Below are positions 26,579 to 37,223 of a stretch of DNA of 64,000 nucleotides, piece after piece (positions within the stretch are counted from its first letter, which is position 1; every line of letters begins with the position of its first letter). The translations under genes were made by a program, and so were the position numbers. The DNA comes from DASWJZ01 sp963720705 (GTDB taxonomy: Bacteria > Pseudomonadota > Alphaproteobacteria > Rhizobiales > Afifellaceae). Location: positions 310,001 through 374,000 of the forward strand of contig CAVRGJ010000007.1 in NCBI GenBank assembly GCA_963720705.1, read 5' to 3'. The notes below the pieces were generated by a model that saw only the letters and a list, made by a program, of their open reading frames with translations, was not told the origin of the DNA and did no database searches.

Positions 26579-27181
26579 CTAGGCCTCCGCCTCGCCGCGA
26601 TGCTCCTCGCGTGCCCGCAAATAAACCTCCCTTGCCGCATCGGCGTTGAGGGCGGCGATGCCAAGTCCGACGATCAAATCGGGCCAGAGCGAGCGCGTCG
26701 CCGCCGTCACCAGCCCGGCGGCGACGATCGCGACGTTGGCGAGCGCGTCGTTGCGGGCGGAGAGGAAGGCCGCGCGGGTCAAACTCCCTGAGTGATGGCG
26801 GAAGCGCGCGAGGATGAAGGCACACGCGAGATTGACGACGAGCGCGCCGCCGCCGGTCAGCGTGAGCGGTATGGCTTGCGGCGCGACGGGCGATGAGAAT
26901 TTCTGCAAGGCTGTCCAGAGCGTCGCGAGTCCAGGCACGAGAAGAATGCCGGCGAGCGCCATGCCAAGCCGCGCGCGGTTTCGCGCGTTCCAACCGAGCG
27001 CGACGAGGATCAGGAGGTTGACGGAGGTGTCCTCGAGGAAATCGACGCTGTCGGCGAAGAGCGAAACGGAGCCGATGCGAAGCGCGACGGAGAACTCGAC
27101 GCCGAAATAGGCGAGGTTCAGAAGCGCTACGACGAGAACTGCGCGGCGCAGCGTCCGGGTGAGTTCGTCGGCCACTGGCAA
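26579..27181 (-). CDS. cation diffusion facilitator-type transporter, short form
   Basis: This 200-residue membrane protein has about six hydrophobic segments. SLFADSVDFLEDTSVN in the second helix region and SARNDALANVAIV in the fifth correspond to the paired metal-binding motifs of CDF exporters, although the usual HxxxD/HxxxD is represented as DxxxD and NDxxxN. The C-terminal cytoplasmic metal-sensing domain (usually 80-100 residues) is absent. Short CDF-like proteins of this sort are annotated simply as cation transporters. The metal is not predictable. Confidence 0.8.
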   Translation of the reverse strand: MPVADELTRTLRRAVLVVALLNLAYFGVEFSVALRIGSVSLFADSVDFLEDTSVNLLILVALGWNARNRARLGMALAGILLVPGLATLWTALQKFSSPVAPQAIPLTLTGGGALVVNLACAFILARFRHHSGSLTRAAFLSARNDALANVAIVAAGLVTAATRSLWPDLIVGLGIAALNADAAREVYLRAREEHRGEAEA

Positions 27182-27218
27182 TCTATGCTGCCGAAGGCCG
27201 TTTGAGGAAAGCCGAAGC

Positions 27219-27452
27219 TCAGGCCGACTTCAGAAGCGCCGGCTGGTAATGCGCGAAATATTGCCGCGGCGCCGGCTCCAGTTCCATCTCGGCATAAAGG
27301 ACGGTCGCGACGAAGAACTTGTTCTCTTCCGAAACGCTGATGCTCTTGATATCGAGCGGCCCGTGGTCGCGGAAATTCCTGAGCCAGTCCGACGCGGCCT
27401 TGCGTGCCTCGCCGGCCGTGTAGCCCGCGAACGACTTGCTCTTTTTCGCCAT
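27219..27452 (-). CDS. small conserved hypothetical protein, 77 aa
   Basis: The start at 27452 (MAKKSKSFAGYT) is chosen because the conserved-looking sequence begins there; an upstream methionine adds nine residues. The short basic N terminus is followed by an alpha/beta pattern (DWLRNFRDHGPLDIKSISV, FFVATVLYAEMEL). There is no membrane segment. I do not recognise a named domain. It is transcribed in the same direction as the CDF-type transporter, whose start lies about 37 bp downstream of this stop. Confidence 0.65.
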   Translation of the reverse strand: MAKKSKSFAGYTAGEARKAASDWLRNFRDHGPLDIKSISVSEENKFFVATVLYAEMELEPAPRQYFAHYQPALLKSA

Positions 27453-27595
27453 CTGCTCGCTCCGAATGCGGACCGGCAATAGCCGACCGAACCGCTTCGA
27501 CGCCGGATCATCGGCACGAAAAGTTTACGTTCTGTTAAGGACGCGAGGGCGCGGGCAGGGGGCGCAGACGCACCGGAAAGCCGGCGCGCGGGGCT

Positions 27596-28504
27596 CTAGA
27601 TCAGGCGCTCTCTCAGGTGCCAGGCCGCGGATTCGGCGTAGGTCGGATCGATCTCGACGCCGATGCCGGGGCAGCCGAGCCGCTGTGCGGCAAGGAGCGT
27701 TGCGCCGACGCCGAGGAAGGGGTCGAGCACCATCGCGTCGGCCTTGCCGTGCAGCTTGATGCAGCGCTCCGGCAGCGCCACGGGGAAGGGGCTCGGATGG
27801 TGGTCGCGATCGGACTTCGAGCGGATCGTCTCGTAGGGGATGAACCAGACGTCGCCGGCGCAGCGCCGGTCGTTGTCGTGATGCCAGCGCGCGATGTTGG
27901 ACTTGTCCTTGAACGGCACGCCGACGGCGAGCCGGTCGAGCGGCGTGCGTCCCGCCTTGGTGAAGTGGAAGACGTGCTCGTGGGTGTGGTTCAGGTAGCG
28001 CGGCGAGTTCACCGGCTTGAAATGGCCGAACGTGTCGTCGCCGATCGACAGCGACTTCACCCAGACGATGGCGTTCTGCAGCTGAAAGAATTCCCGCATC
28101 GCGTTCGCCGCATCGGGCGCGATCCACGGATCGGAGCAGGTGCCGGCGACGTTCAGGAAGAACGAGGCGTCGTCCTTCATCACGCGCTGCAAGAGCCGCC
28201 CGATCTCGGCGAGCCAGGCGAGATAGGCGCCGCGGTCGCCGCCGTCGTCGTAGGACCTGTAGTTCAATCCGATGTTGTAGGGCGGCGACGTGACCACCAC
28301 GTCGACGGATTGCTCGGGGAGACCGGCGAGCGCTTCGACGCAATCGCCGACGATGACAGTCTGGTCGCCGATCTCGATCACGCGCTTTTTTGCGCGCGTT
28401 CGGGGAGCAACCTCGGCCTCCGCGGCATCGACCCGGTCAAGCAAGGGCGTGCCTCCGCCCGGTTCCGTTCGCTGCAATCTGCCGCATTCAAGGGGCCGCC
28501 GCAC
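27596..28504 (-). CDS. site-specific DNA amino-methyltransferase, beta class
   Basis: This 302-residue protein methylates an exocyclic amino group (N4-cytosine or N6-adenine). The catalytic motif IV, VTSPPYNIGLNY, is in the N-terminal third. The AdoMet-binding motif I, LDPFLGVGAT, with GIGVEIDPTY is near the C terminus; this order defines the beta class. SPPY rather than DPPY is more often seen in N4-cytosine enzymes, but the two are not separable by eye. No restriction endonuclease, specificity subunit or Vsr gene is adjacent, so it is probably an orphan epigenetic enzyme. It is shorter than CcrM and lacks CcrM's C-terminal domain. The GTG start at 28504 is uncertain. Confidence 0.88.
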   Translation of the reverse strand: MRRPLECGRLQRTEPGGGTPLLDRVDAAEAEVAPRTRAKKRVIEIGDQTVIVGDCVEALAGLPEQSVDVVVTSPPYNIGLNYRSYDDGGDRGAYLAWLAEIGRLLQRVMKDDASFFLNVAGTCSDPWIAPDAANAMREFFQLQNAIVWVKSLSIGDDTFGHFKPVNSPRYLNHTHEHVFHFTKAGRTPLDRLAVGVPFKDKSNIARWHHDNDRRCAGDVWFIPYETIRSKSDRDHHPSPFPVALPERCIKLHGKADAMVLDPFLGVGATLLAAQRLGCPGIGVEIDPTYAESAAWHLRERLI

Positions 28505-28569
28505 GCACGCTTACGCACTAATCCAGTGGAATCTCCACCGGCGTGCCCACTATCCCCGCTATTCGTGCC

Positions 28570-29772
28570 CTATTCGTGGCGAAGCGCCTCGATCGGATCG
28601 AGATGCGCCGCGCGGCGCGCGGGGAAATAGCCGAAGCCGACTCCGACCGCGGCGGAGAACACAAAGGCGAGCGTTACGATCTTCGGGTCGAGCACGAACG
28701 GCACGCCGAGGCCAAGCGATGCCATGCCCGAGAGCCCGAGGCCGAGCGCGACGCCGATCAGCCCGCCGAAGAGCGAGAGCACCACCGCTTCAACGAGAAA
28801 TTGCATCAGCACCTGGCCCTCTTCCGCGCCGATCGCAAGCCGGATGCCGATCTCGCGCGTCCGCTCGGTGACCGACACGAGCATGATGTTCATGATGCCG
28901 ATGCCGCCGACGAGGAGGCTCACGGCGGCGACGGCGGCAAGCAGCCCCGTCAGCACCTTCGTGGTGCTGGTCATCGTGGCGACCATCTCGGCCATGTCGT
29001 TGACGCGGAAATTGTCGTCCTCGTTGGCGGTGATGTGCCGCCGCTCGCGCATCAGGAAGGTGACGTCGCGCTTGATCTTCGCGCTGTCGGCGCCGTCCTC
29101 GGCCGAGAGGTAGATCGAGTTGACGTCGGTCTTGCCGGCGAAGCGCCGCTGCACGGTGCGGATCGGCATCAGCACCGTGTCGTCCTGGTCCTGGCCGAAG
29201 CTCGACTGGCCTTTCTCCGAAAGCACGCCGATCACCTGGCAGGAGACGGAGTCGAGCCGGATCTTCTCGCCGATCGGATCGCTGCCGCCGAAAAGCTCCT
29301 TCTTGACGGTCAGGCCGATGATGCAGACGGCCTGACCGGCGCGCATCTCGCTTTCAAGGAAGCTGCGGCCTTCGGCGAGCGGCCAGTCGCGGGCGACGAG
29401 GAAGTCGTCGGAGGTGCCGGTGATCGAGGTGTTCCAATTCTGATTTCCGTAGACGGCATTGGCGCTCGCGCCGGCCGTGGGGGCGACGGCCTGGAGCCCG
29501 CCGATCTGGCGCTCGATCGCATCGGCGTCGGCAAGCGCAAAACTCGGCGCGTCGCCCTGACGCGGCCCAAAACCCTGGCCCGGCCGCACGAAAAGGAGGT
29601 TCGTGCCGAGCGCAGATATCTCCGACTGTACCTGCACGGTGGTGCCGTTGCCGATCGTCACCATGGCGATGACGGCGCCGACGCCGATGACGACGCCGAG
29701 CACGGTCAGGAACGAGCGGAGCGCGTTGCGGAAAATCGCCTGGAATGCGAGCCGTACCGTTTCGAAGATCAT
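28570..29772 (-). CDS. MacB-type ABC transporter permease (FtsX-like)
   Basis: This 400-residue protein starts MIFETVRLAFQAIFRNALRS at 29772. It has one N-terminal membrane helix (about 20-45), a periplasmic MacB core domain (about 50-270), and three C-terminal helices of the FtsX domain (VGGIGIMNIMLVSVTERTREIGIRLAIGA, then FGGLIGVALG and the PARRAAHLDPIEALRHE end). Its start overlaps the stop of the ATPase gene by ATGA. In MacAB systems the ATPase and permease are usually fused; here they are separate genes. It forms a tripartite efflux pump with the adaptor encoded upstream. Confidence 0.92.
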   Translation of the reverse strand: MIFETVRLAFQAIFRNALRSFLTVLGVVIGVGAVIAMVTIGNGTTVQVQSEISALGTNLLFVRPGQGFGPRQGDAPSFALADADAIERQIGGLQAVAPTAGASANAVYGNQNWNTSITGTSDDFLVARDWPLAEGRSFLESEMRAGQAVCIIGLTVKKELFGGSDPIGEKIRLDSVSCQVIGVLSEKGQSSFGQDQDDTVLMPIRTVQRRFAGKTDVNSIYLSAEDGADSAKIKRDVTFLMRERRHITANEDDNFRVNDMAEMVATMTSTTKVLTGLLAAVAAVSLLVGGIGIMNIMLVSVTERTREIGIRLAIGAEEGQVLMQFLVEAVVLSLFGGLIGVALGLGLSGMASLGLGVPFVLDPKIVTLAFVFSAAVGVGFGYFPARRAAHLDPIEALRHE

Positions 29773-30521
29773 CACGCCGCCTCGCGTCGCCGCTCGTCGG
29801 ATTCCACGTGCCCGTCGAGGAAATGAACGACGCGCGATGCGTATCCGGCCATCTCCGCCTCGTGCGTGACCATGATGACGGTGATGCCGTTGCGCTGATT
29901 GAGGCTGGTCAGGAGCCGCATGATCTCGTTGCTCATCGCCGTATCGAGGTTGCCGGTCGGCTCGTCGGCGAGGAGCAGAGAAGGCTTGGTGACGATCGCG
30001 CGGGCGATTGCGACGCGCTGCTGCTGGCCGCCGGAGAGCTGGCTCGGATCGTGGTGCTCCCAGCCTTTCAGGCCGACCTCGGCGAGCGCTGCAAGCGCCA
30101 TCACGCGGCGTTCGCGCGCCGGCGTGCCGCGATAAATCATCGGCAGCTCGACATTTTCGAGCGCCGTTGTGCGCGCCAGGAGGTTGAAGCCCTGGAACAC
30201 GAAGCCGAGATAATTTCGCCGCAGCAAGGCACGCTGTCGGCGCGTGAGGGCGCCGACATCCACCCCGCTGAAGTAATAGCTCCCGTCGGTGGGGGTATCC
30301 AAACATCCGATGATGTTCATCGCCGTCGATTTCCCCGAGCCGCTCGGTCCCATGATCGCGACGAAATCGCCCTGATCGACGCGAAGGTCGACGCCGGCGA
30401 GCGCGTTGACGGTGGCGTCGCCCTGTCCGTAGACGCGGCTGACGTCGACGAAGGCGACGAGCGGAAGCGCTTCGGCCACGGGTTCGGCCATCGCCACGGA
30501 TTCGGCCAGCGTTGTCGTCAC
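29772..30521 (-). CDS. MacB/LolD-type ABC transporter ATP-binding protein
   Basis: This 249-residue ATPase has Walker A GPSGSGKST, Q-loop FVFQGFNLL, signature LSGGQQQRVAIARAI, Walker B LLLADEPTGNLD and the switch His in VTHEAEM. The FNLL...TALENVELP pattern is characteristic of the MacB/LolD subfamily. About 22 extra residues precede the domain. It is the middle gene of an adaptor-ATPase-permease operon; the start overlaps the adaptor stop by 4 bp. Confidence 0.93.
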   Translation of the reverse strand: MTTTLAESVAMAEPVAEALPLVAFVDVSRVYGQGDATVNALAGVDLRVDQGDFVAIMGPSGSGKSTAMNIIGCLDTPTDGSYYFSGVDVGALTRRQRALLRRNYLGFVFQGFNLLARTTALENVELPMIYRGTPARERRVMALAALAEVGLKGWEHHDPSQLSGGQQQRVAIARAIVTKPSLLLADEPTGNLDTAMSNEIMRLLTSLNQRNGITVIMVTHEAEMAGYASRVVHFLDGHVESDERRREAA

Positions 30522-31810
30522 TTTGCCGTCTCGGAGCCCGTGATCACCGGAGCGCCGGCTTCGAGCGGGCCGTCGAGCACCTCCGTCCAGGCGCCGTCGG
30601 TCGCCCCGACATGCACGACAACCTTTTGCGGCGCGCCGTCCTTCAGCACGTAGATGGATCGGCCGCCATCGGCCGTCTCTTCCACCTTGGCGACGTCCGT
30701 GTTGCGCGGCGGTCGCGGCAAAAGCATGCGGAGCAGTCCGCCGTCGCTGCTTCGGGTCGTTGTCGTATTCGTCGGCGGTGCGTAACGAAGTGCCGCGTTC
30801 GGCACGAGGAGCGCATCGTCGACCTTCTTCACCACGATATCCGCGGTCGCGGTCATGCCAGGTCGAAGCAGCAGGTCGGAATTGTCGAGGCTCAGCACGC
30901 CCGTATAGGTGACGACATTGTTGATCGTCACGGGCGCGACGCGTACCTCGCTCACTTCGGCCGGGAACGTCTGGTCGCGGAAAGCCTCCACGGTGAACGT
31001 GGCGGCCTGTCCCTTCTGCACCTGGCCGACATCGGCTTCGTCGATGTCGACCTGGACCTGCATCGAGGCGAGGTTCTCGGCGATGGTGAAGAGCACGGGC
31101 GCCTGCAGCGAGGCGGCAACGGTCTGCCCCGGCTCCACGGCGCGGTTCATCACCACGCCGTTGATCGGCGAGCGGATGGTCGCCTTTTTCAGGTTTGTCT
31201 CGGCGGTCAGGAGGTCTGCGTCTGCCACCTCGACGTTGGCCTTCGCCACGGCGACGCCCGCTATAGCGCGCTGATAGTCGGCCTCGGCCTGGTCGCCCGT
31301 CGCCGCAGACGCGAAGTCCTTCTCGGTCAGCTTCAACGCGCGGTCGTAGTTCTGCTTGGATTCGGCAAGCGTCGCTTCGGCGTCCTGCACCTGAGCGTTC
31401 CGCATGGTGAGCGTGGCGCGCGCGTGCGCCACGTCCGCTTCAAGCTTGTCGGTGTCGAGGACGGCGAGCGACTGGCCCGCGGTGACCACGTCGTTGTAGT
31501 CGACGAGAACCTCTTTCACGGTCCCGGAGAGCTCGCTCGATATCTCGACCTGGTTTGTCGGCTCGACCGTTCCCGTCGCCGTCACGGTTTCCGTGAGCGC
31601 GCCGCGCTTCGCCGCTTCCGTCACATAGTGGACGGAGCTTCCCGAGCCGCCAGTGCCGAAGACGAAAAGGTACAGCACAGCAAGCGCCGCTACGGCGAGG
31701 ATGCCTAGGACGAGGTTGCGTCGCGACAGCCAGCCGCGCGCGGACGATCGGCCGAGCTCAAGCGTCTCGGCCACGTCGGCGGGCGGCGTGATCTTCTGCT
31801 GAACGTTCAT
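30518..31810 (-). CDS. MacA-type periplasmic adaptor (membrane fusion protein)
   Basis: From the start at 31810 (MNVQQKITPPAD) the protein has 430 residues. A cytoplasmic N terminus is followed by one membrane anchor (about 38-60). A lipoyl/barrel half (VEPTNQVEISSELSGTVKEVLVDYNDVV), a long alpha-hairpin (about 120-225), the second barrel half (IRSPINGVVMNRAVEPGQTV), a beta-barrel and a membrane-proximal domain complete the HlyD/MacA plan. It would link the ABC permease to an outer-membrane TolC-like channel, which is not encoded in the window. Substrates could be macrolides, peptides or lipids. Confidence 0.92.
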   Translation of the reverse strand: MNVQQKITPPADVAETLELGRSSARGWLSRRNLVLGILAVAALAVLYLFVFGTGGSGSSVHYVTEAAKRGALTETVTATGTVEPTNQVEISSELSGTVKEVLVDYNDVVTAGQSLAVLDTDKLEADVAHARATLTMRNAQVQDAEATLAESKQNYDRALKLTEKDFASAATGDQAEADYQRAIAGVAVAKANVEVADADLLTAETNLKKATIRSPINGVVMNRAVEPGQTVAASLQAPVLFTIAENLASMQVQVDIDEADVGQVQKGQAATFTVEAFRDQTFPAEVSEVRVAPVTINNVVTYTGVLSLDNSDLLLRPGMTATADIVVKKVDDALLVPNAALRYAPPTNTTTTRSSDGGLLRMLLPRPPRNTDVAKVEETADGGRSIYVLKDGAPQKVVVHVGATDGAWTEVLDGPLEAGAPVITGSETAK

Positions 31811-31954
31811 GTGCCGCCGTGTTACATGGAAATGTCTCAAAAGTTTGCCAGCGCCGGGTCCCGGCTCCGTTGACGCACATCAACCCGGGCGGACTTGCCT
31901 TCCGGGGCGGGGGAGGGCCTATTCCCCTCCTATCGGGCGCATTCCGGTGAGAAG

Positions 31955-32962
31955 ATGGTGAATCCCGTCCTGATCGAGGTGACCCGCAGCGGCCGCGTCG
32001 AAAGCCGTCATCGTGGTGCGGTCGCGATCGTCGATGCGAACGGCGAGCCGGTCTTTGCTCTCGGCGATGTTGGTGAGTCGGTCTATCCGCGTTCGGCGGT
32101 GAAGGCGATCCAAGCGCTGCCGCTCGTCGAGAGCGGCGCGGCAGACGCCTTCGGCTTCGGCGAGCGCGAGCTCGCGCTGGCGCAGGCATCGCACGGCGGC
32201 GAGCCGGAGCACGTGGCGGGCGTCGCGGCGATGCTTGCGGCGATCGGGCTCGACGAGACGGCGCTCGAATGCGGCACGCACGCGCCCACGCATTCGGCGT
32301 CCGCCGCGGAGTTGATCCGGCGCGGCGAGCGTCCCAGCCCGCTCCACAACAATTGCTCGGGAAAGCACGCGAATTTCCTGGCCCTGGCGCGGCATCTCGG
32401 CGTCGATCACCGCGGCTACGTGGCGCCGGATCACCCGGTTCAGCGCGCGGTGGGCGAGGCGCTCGCGAGTCTGACCGGCGCGCCGCACGCGGCGGAGAAT
32501 TGCGGCGTCGACGGCTGCTCGATCCCGACCTATGCCGTGCCGCTCGCAAGCCTCGCCCGCGGCTTCGCGCGTTTTGCGGTCGGCGCGGGGATGCCAGAAG
32601 CGCGCGCGAAAGCCGCGCGCCGCGTCTACCTGGCCGCGATCGCCCAACCTTTCTATGTCGCCGGGACAGGGCGCTTCTGCACCGAAGTGATGACGCTTCT
32701 GAAGGGCGCGGCATTGGTAAAGACCGGCGCGGAAGGCGTGTTCTGCGCTGCGCTCGGCGATCGCGGGCTCGGCGTTGCGCTCAAGGTCGACGACGGTGCG
32801 ACCCGCGCCGCGGAGGCAACGATGGCTGCCGTGCTTGCGCGCCTTCTGCCGGAGTACGCAAAGGCTCTCTCGCACAGAGCCGGCGTGCCGGTGGCGACAC
32901 GGCGTGGCGTCAAGGTCGGGGAAGTGCGCGCGGTGCCGGAGGCTTTCGAGGGGCTTCGCTAG
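31955..32962 (+). CDS. rhizobial-type (class 3) L-asparaginase
   Basis: This 335-residue enzyme would hydrolyse asparagine to aspartate and ammonia. The active-site serine-lysine tandem is visible as SVYPRSAVK (Ser47, Lys50), with Ser79 in AQASHGGEP. Cys134 and Lys137 (NNCSGKH) and Asp186/Cys188 (GVDGCSIP) match the cysteine/lysine zinc site described for the Rhizobium etli ReAV enzyme, each shifted by one residue. The start at 31955 follows GAGAAG. It shares no resemblance to the E. coli type I/II enzymes. It is divergent from the efflux operon and stands alone. Confidence 0.92.
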   Translation: MVNPVLIEVTRSGRVESRHRGAVAIVDANGEPVFALGDVGESVYPRSAVKAIQALPLVESGAADAFGFGERELALAQASHGGEPEHVAGVAAMLAAIGLDETALECGTHAPTHSASAAELIRRGERPSPLHNNCSGKHANFLALARHLGVDHRGYVAPDHPVQRAVGEALASLTGAPHAAENCGVDGCSIPTYAVPLASLARGFARFAVGAGMPEARAKAARRVYLAAIAQPFYVAGTGRFCTEVMTLLKGAALVKTGAEGVFCAALGDRGLGVALKVDDGATRAAEATMAAVLARLLPEYAKALSHRAGVPVATRRGVKVGEVRAVPEAFEGLR

Positions 32963-33061
32963 CCGGCCGGTTCAGTTGACATGGTCCGGCCCGGACGGGA
33001 AAAGTGTCGGCGGGCCGCCGCGGCGGGCGCTTGCTGACGTATCCCCGGGGGAAACACGAAC

Positions 33062-33565
33062 ATGCGAAAAGGTCTTGCCAGCCGCCTTGCTGCGTCCGTC
33101 ATTGCGCTCGCGCCGCTTGCGGCCACCGGCCATGCCCAGACCACGAAGAGCGAAACACGCTTTGACGACTGGGTCGTCGCCTGCGACGATTCGAGCGGCA
33201 CCAAGCGGTGCAGCCTGTCGCAAACCTTCACCAAGTCCGGCACCGGCGAAGTGGTGCTCGCATGGATCCTTGCGAAGGACACCGACGGCAAGCTCAAGGC
33301 GGTCGTCTATACGCCGACACAGGTCCTGCTTGCGCCCGGTCTTGTCGTGAACGAAATCGGCCTCGACGCGATCACCGCGCCTTATCGCTATTGCGCACCG
33401 CAGGCCTGCGTGGCCGAGTTTCCGTTCGACGACAATTGGCTCGCGGCGTTTCGCAAGAACGACGAATATTCGGTGACGTTTCTGCCGCTCAGCCAAAAGC
33501 CGGCGACGGTGAAAGGCAGCTTGAAGGGTTTTAGCGCCGCCTACGACTTCTTTCTGAAGCAATAG
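33062..33565 (+). CDS. invasion-associated locus B (IalB) family protein
   Basis: This 167-residue exported protein has a signal peptide ending near ATGHAQTT (about 26). The IalB signature FDDWVVACDD...GTKRCSLSQTF is followed by GLDAITAPYRYCAPQACVAEFPFD, with four cysteines likely paired as two disulfides. IalB-type proteins are common in alphaproteobacteria, many non-pathogenic; the name comes from Bartonella and should not be read as evidence of virulence. A TTGACA hexamer at 32976-32981 could be part of its promoter. Confidence 0.92.
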   Translation: MRKGLASRLAASVIALAPLAATGHAQTTKSETRFDDWVVACDDSSGTKRCSLSQTFTKSGTGEVVLAWILAKDTDGKLKAVVYTPTQVLLAPGLVVNEIGLDAITAPYRYCAPQACVAEFPFDDNWLAAFRKNDEYSVTFLPLSQKPATVKGSLKGFSAAYDFFLKQ

Positions 33566-33602
33566 CGCTCGAACGGGCGGGTTCTTCCCGCGCGATGCGC
33601 TC

Positions 33603-34994
33603 TCACGCCTTCCGATTTCCTTCCAAGCTGATTCCTGGGACCGCCACGGTCCCGTCGACCAGCTCTTCGGTCGCGACCTCGCCCCAGCGCATGCCGAGAA
33701 TCGCACCGCGCTCGGCCTCAGCGATCAAGTTGTCGGCGATCAGCGCGGGGCCGGCGCCTTCTGCCACCGAGACGGCGATGCCGATCCTGGTACGGCGAAT
33801 GACGTTGCCGCTCGCCGTCACGTCGCGGAGGTAGGGGCCCCAACCGAGCTGCAAGCCCCAGATCGCATCTTCGACCGTGTTGCCGGTGATCGCGACGTCG
33901 GCCTCCGCGCCGATCGCAGCGCCGGTCTGCAGATTGCCGTCGGGATAGGTCGGTCCGCCGCGGATATGCCGGACGAGATTGCCCGAGCAGGTCCCGAGCC
34001 TGCCCGCTTGCTCGGCGAAGTTGGTGAAGGAGATGCCGCCGTTCGCCCCGTCGATCAGATTGTTCGCAACGATGGCGCCTTCGAAGGCGAACTCGACATA
34101 GAGCGCCATCTCGCCGGAATTCGTGGCGACGTTGCCGGTGACGGCGATGTTGTCGGAAGAAAAGCAGCGGATCGCGGAGAACGCGCATTGATCCACACGA
34201 TTGTCGGCGATGACGACGCCGTTCGCCTTGTCGAGATTGATGCCGTTGCCGTTCTGCCCGGTGCCGCCGGAATCGGCGCGTATCTCGGATACGCGGTTAC
34301 CGCGCACTATCGTGCCGTCCTCGCTCTCCTCGTCGCGCGCGACGAGGATGCCGGTATCACCGCAATTCGAGACGGTGTTGCCGCTGACCGTCATGCCGTT
34401 CGACTGGCGCAGGTAGATGCCGACCGTACCGATCTGATCGAAGCGCGAGTTCTCGACGCGTCCGTTTGCGGCGCGGAGCTTCACGCCGGCGCCGCCGCTT
34501 GCAACGAAGTCGCAGTCGTCGATGGCGAGTTCCTCGACGTCGTCCGCATCGAGAAGTGCGGAGACGTCAAGGGGGAGGGCGCCGCCGTCAAGCGTGATGC
34601 CGTCAAGACGCAGGCGTGCAGCGTGCTCGGCGCGCAGCATGAGGGAGCCGCCGGCAAAGGCGAGCCGGCTTTCGCCCGGCACGCCGACCAGATGCACGCG
34701 GTCGGGAAGTACGACGTTGGAGACCCGGTAGCGGCCCGGCGGCAGAAAGAGCGGCTGGCCTGTCGCCGCGGCCTGACCGAGCGCCTTGGCAAGCGCCTCG
34801 CCCTGGTCCTCCGCGGCACCGGGCGTGAGCCCCGCCGCGGTCGCGTCCAACGCGCCCGAGATGGCAGAGAGCAGTGCCGCCGCGGGGACGCGTGTCGGAA
34901 GAAGCGCAGGCATGAGGAGCGCGCCGAACGCCGCGCGGGAGAATGCGCGGCGGGTCGGCCGGCAAGGCGTGTCAGATGACCCGGCGGGCGACAT
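33603..34994 (-). CDS. TIGR03808-type Tat-exported right-handed beta-helix protein
   Basis: From the start at 34994 (MSPAGSSDTP) the protein has 463 residues. A twin-arginine signal, TRRAFSRAAFGALLMPALL, is near the N terminus. The rest is a parallel beta-helix with many short repeats of the form G-x-x-V-x-x-N-x-V/I (for example MTVSGNTVSNCGDTGI and IAVTGNVATNSGEMA), as in pectate-lyase-like folds. This matches the TIGR03808 family of Tat-translocated repetitive proteins, found mainly in Hyphomicrobiales and of unknown function. No polysaccharide-lyase catalytic residues can be identified with certainty. Confidence 0.88.
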   Translation of the reverse strand: MSPAGSSDTPCRPTRRAFSRAAFGALLMPALLPTRVPAAALLSAISGALDATAAGLTPGAAEDQGEALAKALGQAAATGQPLFLPPGRYRVSNVVLPDRVHLVGVPGESRLAFAGGSLMLRAEHAARLRLDGITLDGGALPLDVSALLDADDVEELAIDDCDFVASGGAGVKLRAANGRVENSRFDQIGTVGIYLRQSNGMTVSGNTVSNCGDTGILVARDEESEDGTIVRGNRVSEIRADSGGTGQNGNGINLDKANGVVIADNRVDQCAFSAIRCFSSDNIAVTGNVATNSGEMALYVEFAFEGAIVANNLIDGANGGISFTNFAEQAGRLGTCSGNLVRHIRGGPTYPDGNLQTGAAIGAEADVAITGNTVEDAIWGLQLGWGPYLRDVTASGNVIRRTRIGIAVSVAEGAGPALIADNLIAEAERGAILGMRWGEVATEELVDGTVAVPGISLEGNRKA

Positions 34995-35060
34995 ACGCGG
35001 ATTTCTAACGGCGAGGTGCATACCGCCGCGTTAATCGGCGAGGCCGCCGCGGCGAAAGCG

Positions 35061-37219
<2,159 letters not shown>

Positions 37220-37223
<4 letters not shown>

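Noticed and set aside
28543..29826. 427-codon plus-strand open frame opposite the MacB-type permease
   Set aside because: Charged low-complexity antisense product; the permease frame is well conserved.
32976..32981. TTGACA promoter element before the IalB-family gene
   Set aside because: The -35 hexamer is perfect but no acceptable -10 follows at 16-18 bp, so it is not listed as a promoter.
33062..33565. IalB as evidence of a pathogen
   Set aside because: The family is widespread in free-living alphaproteobacteria and nothing else in the window suggests virulence.
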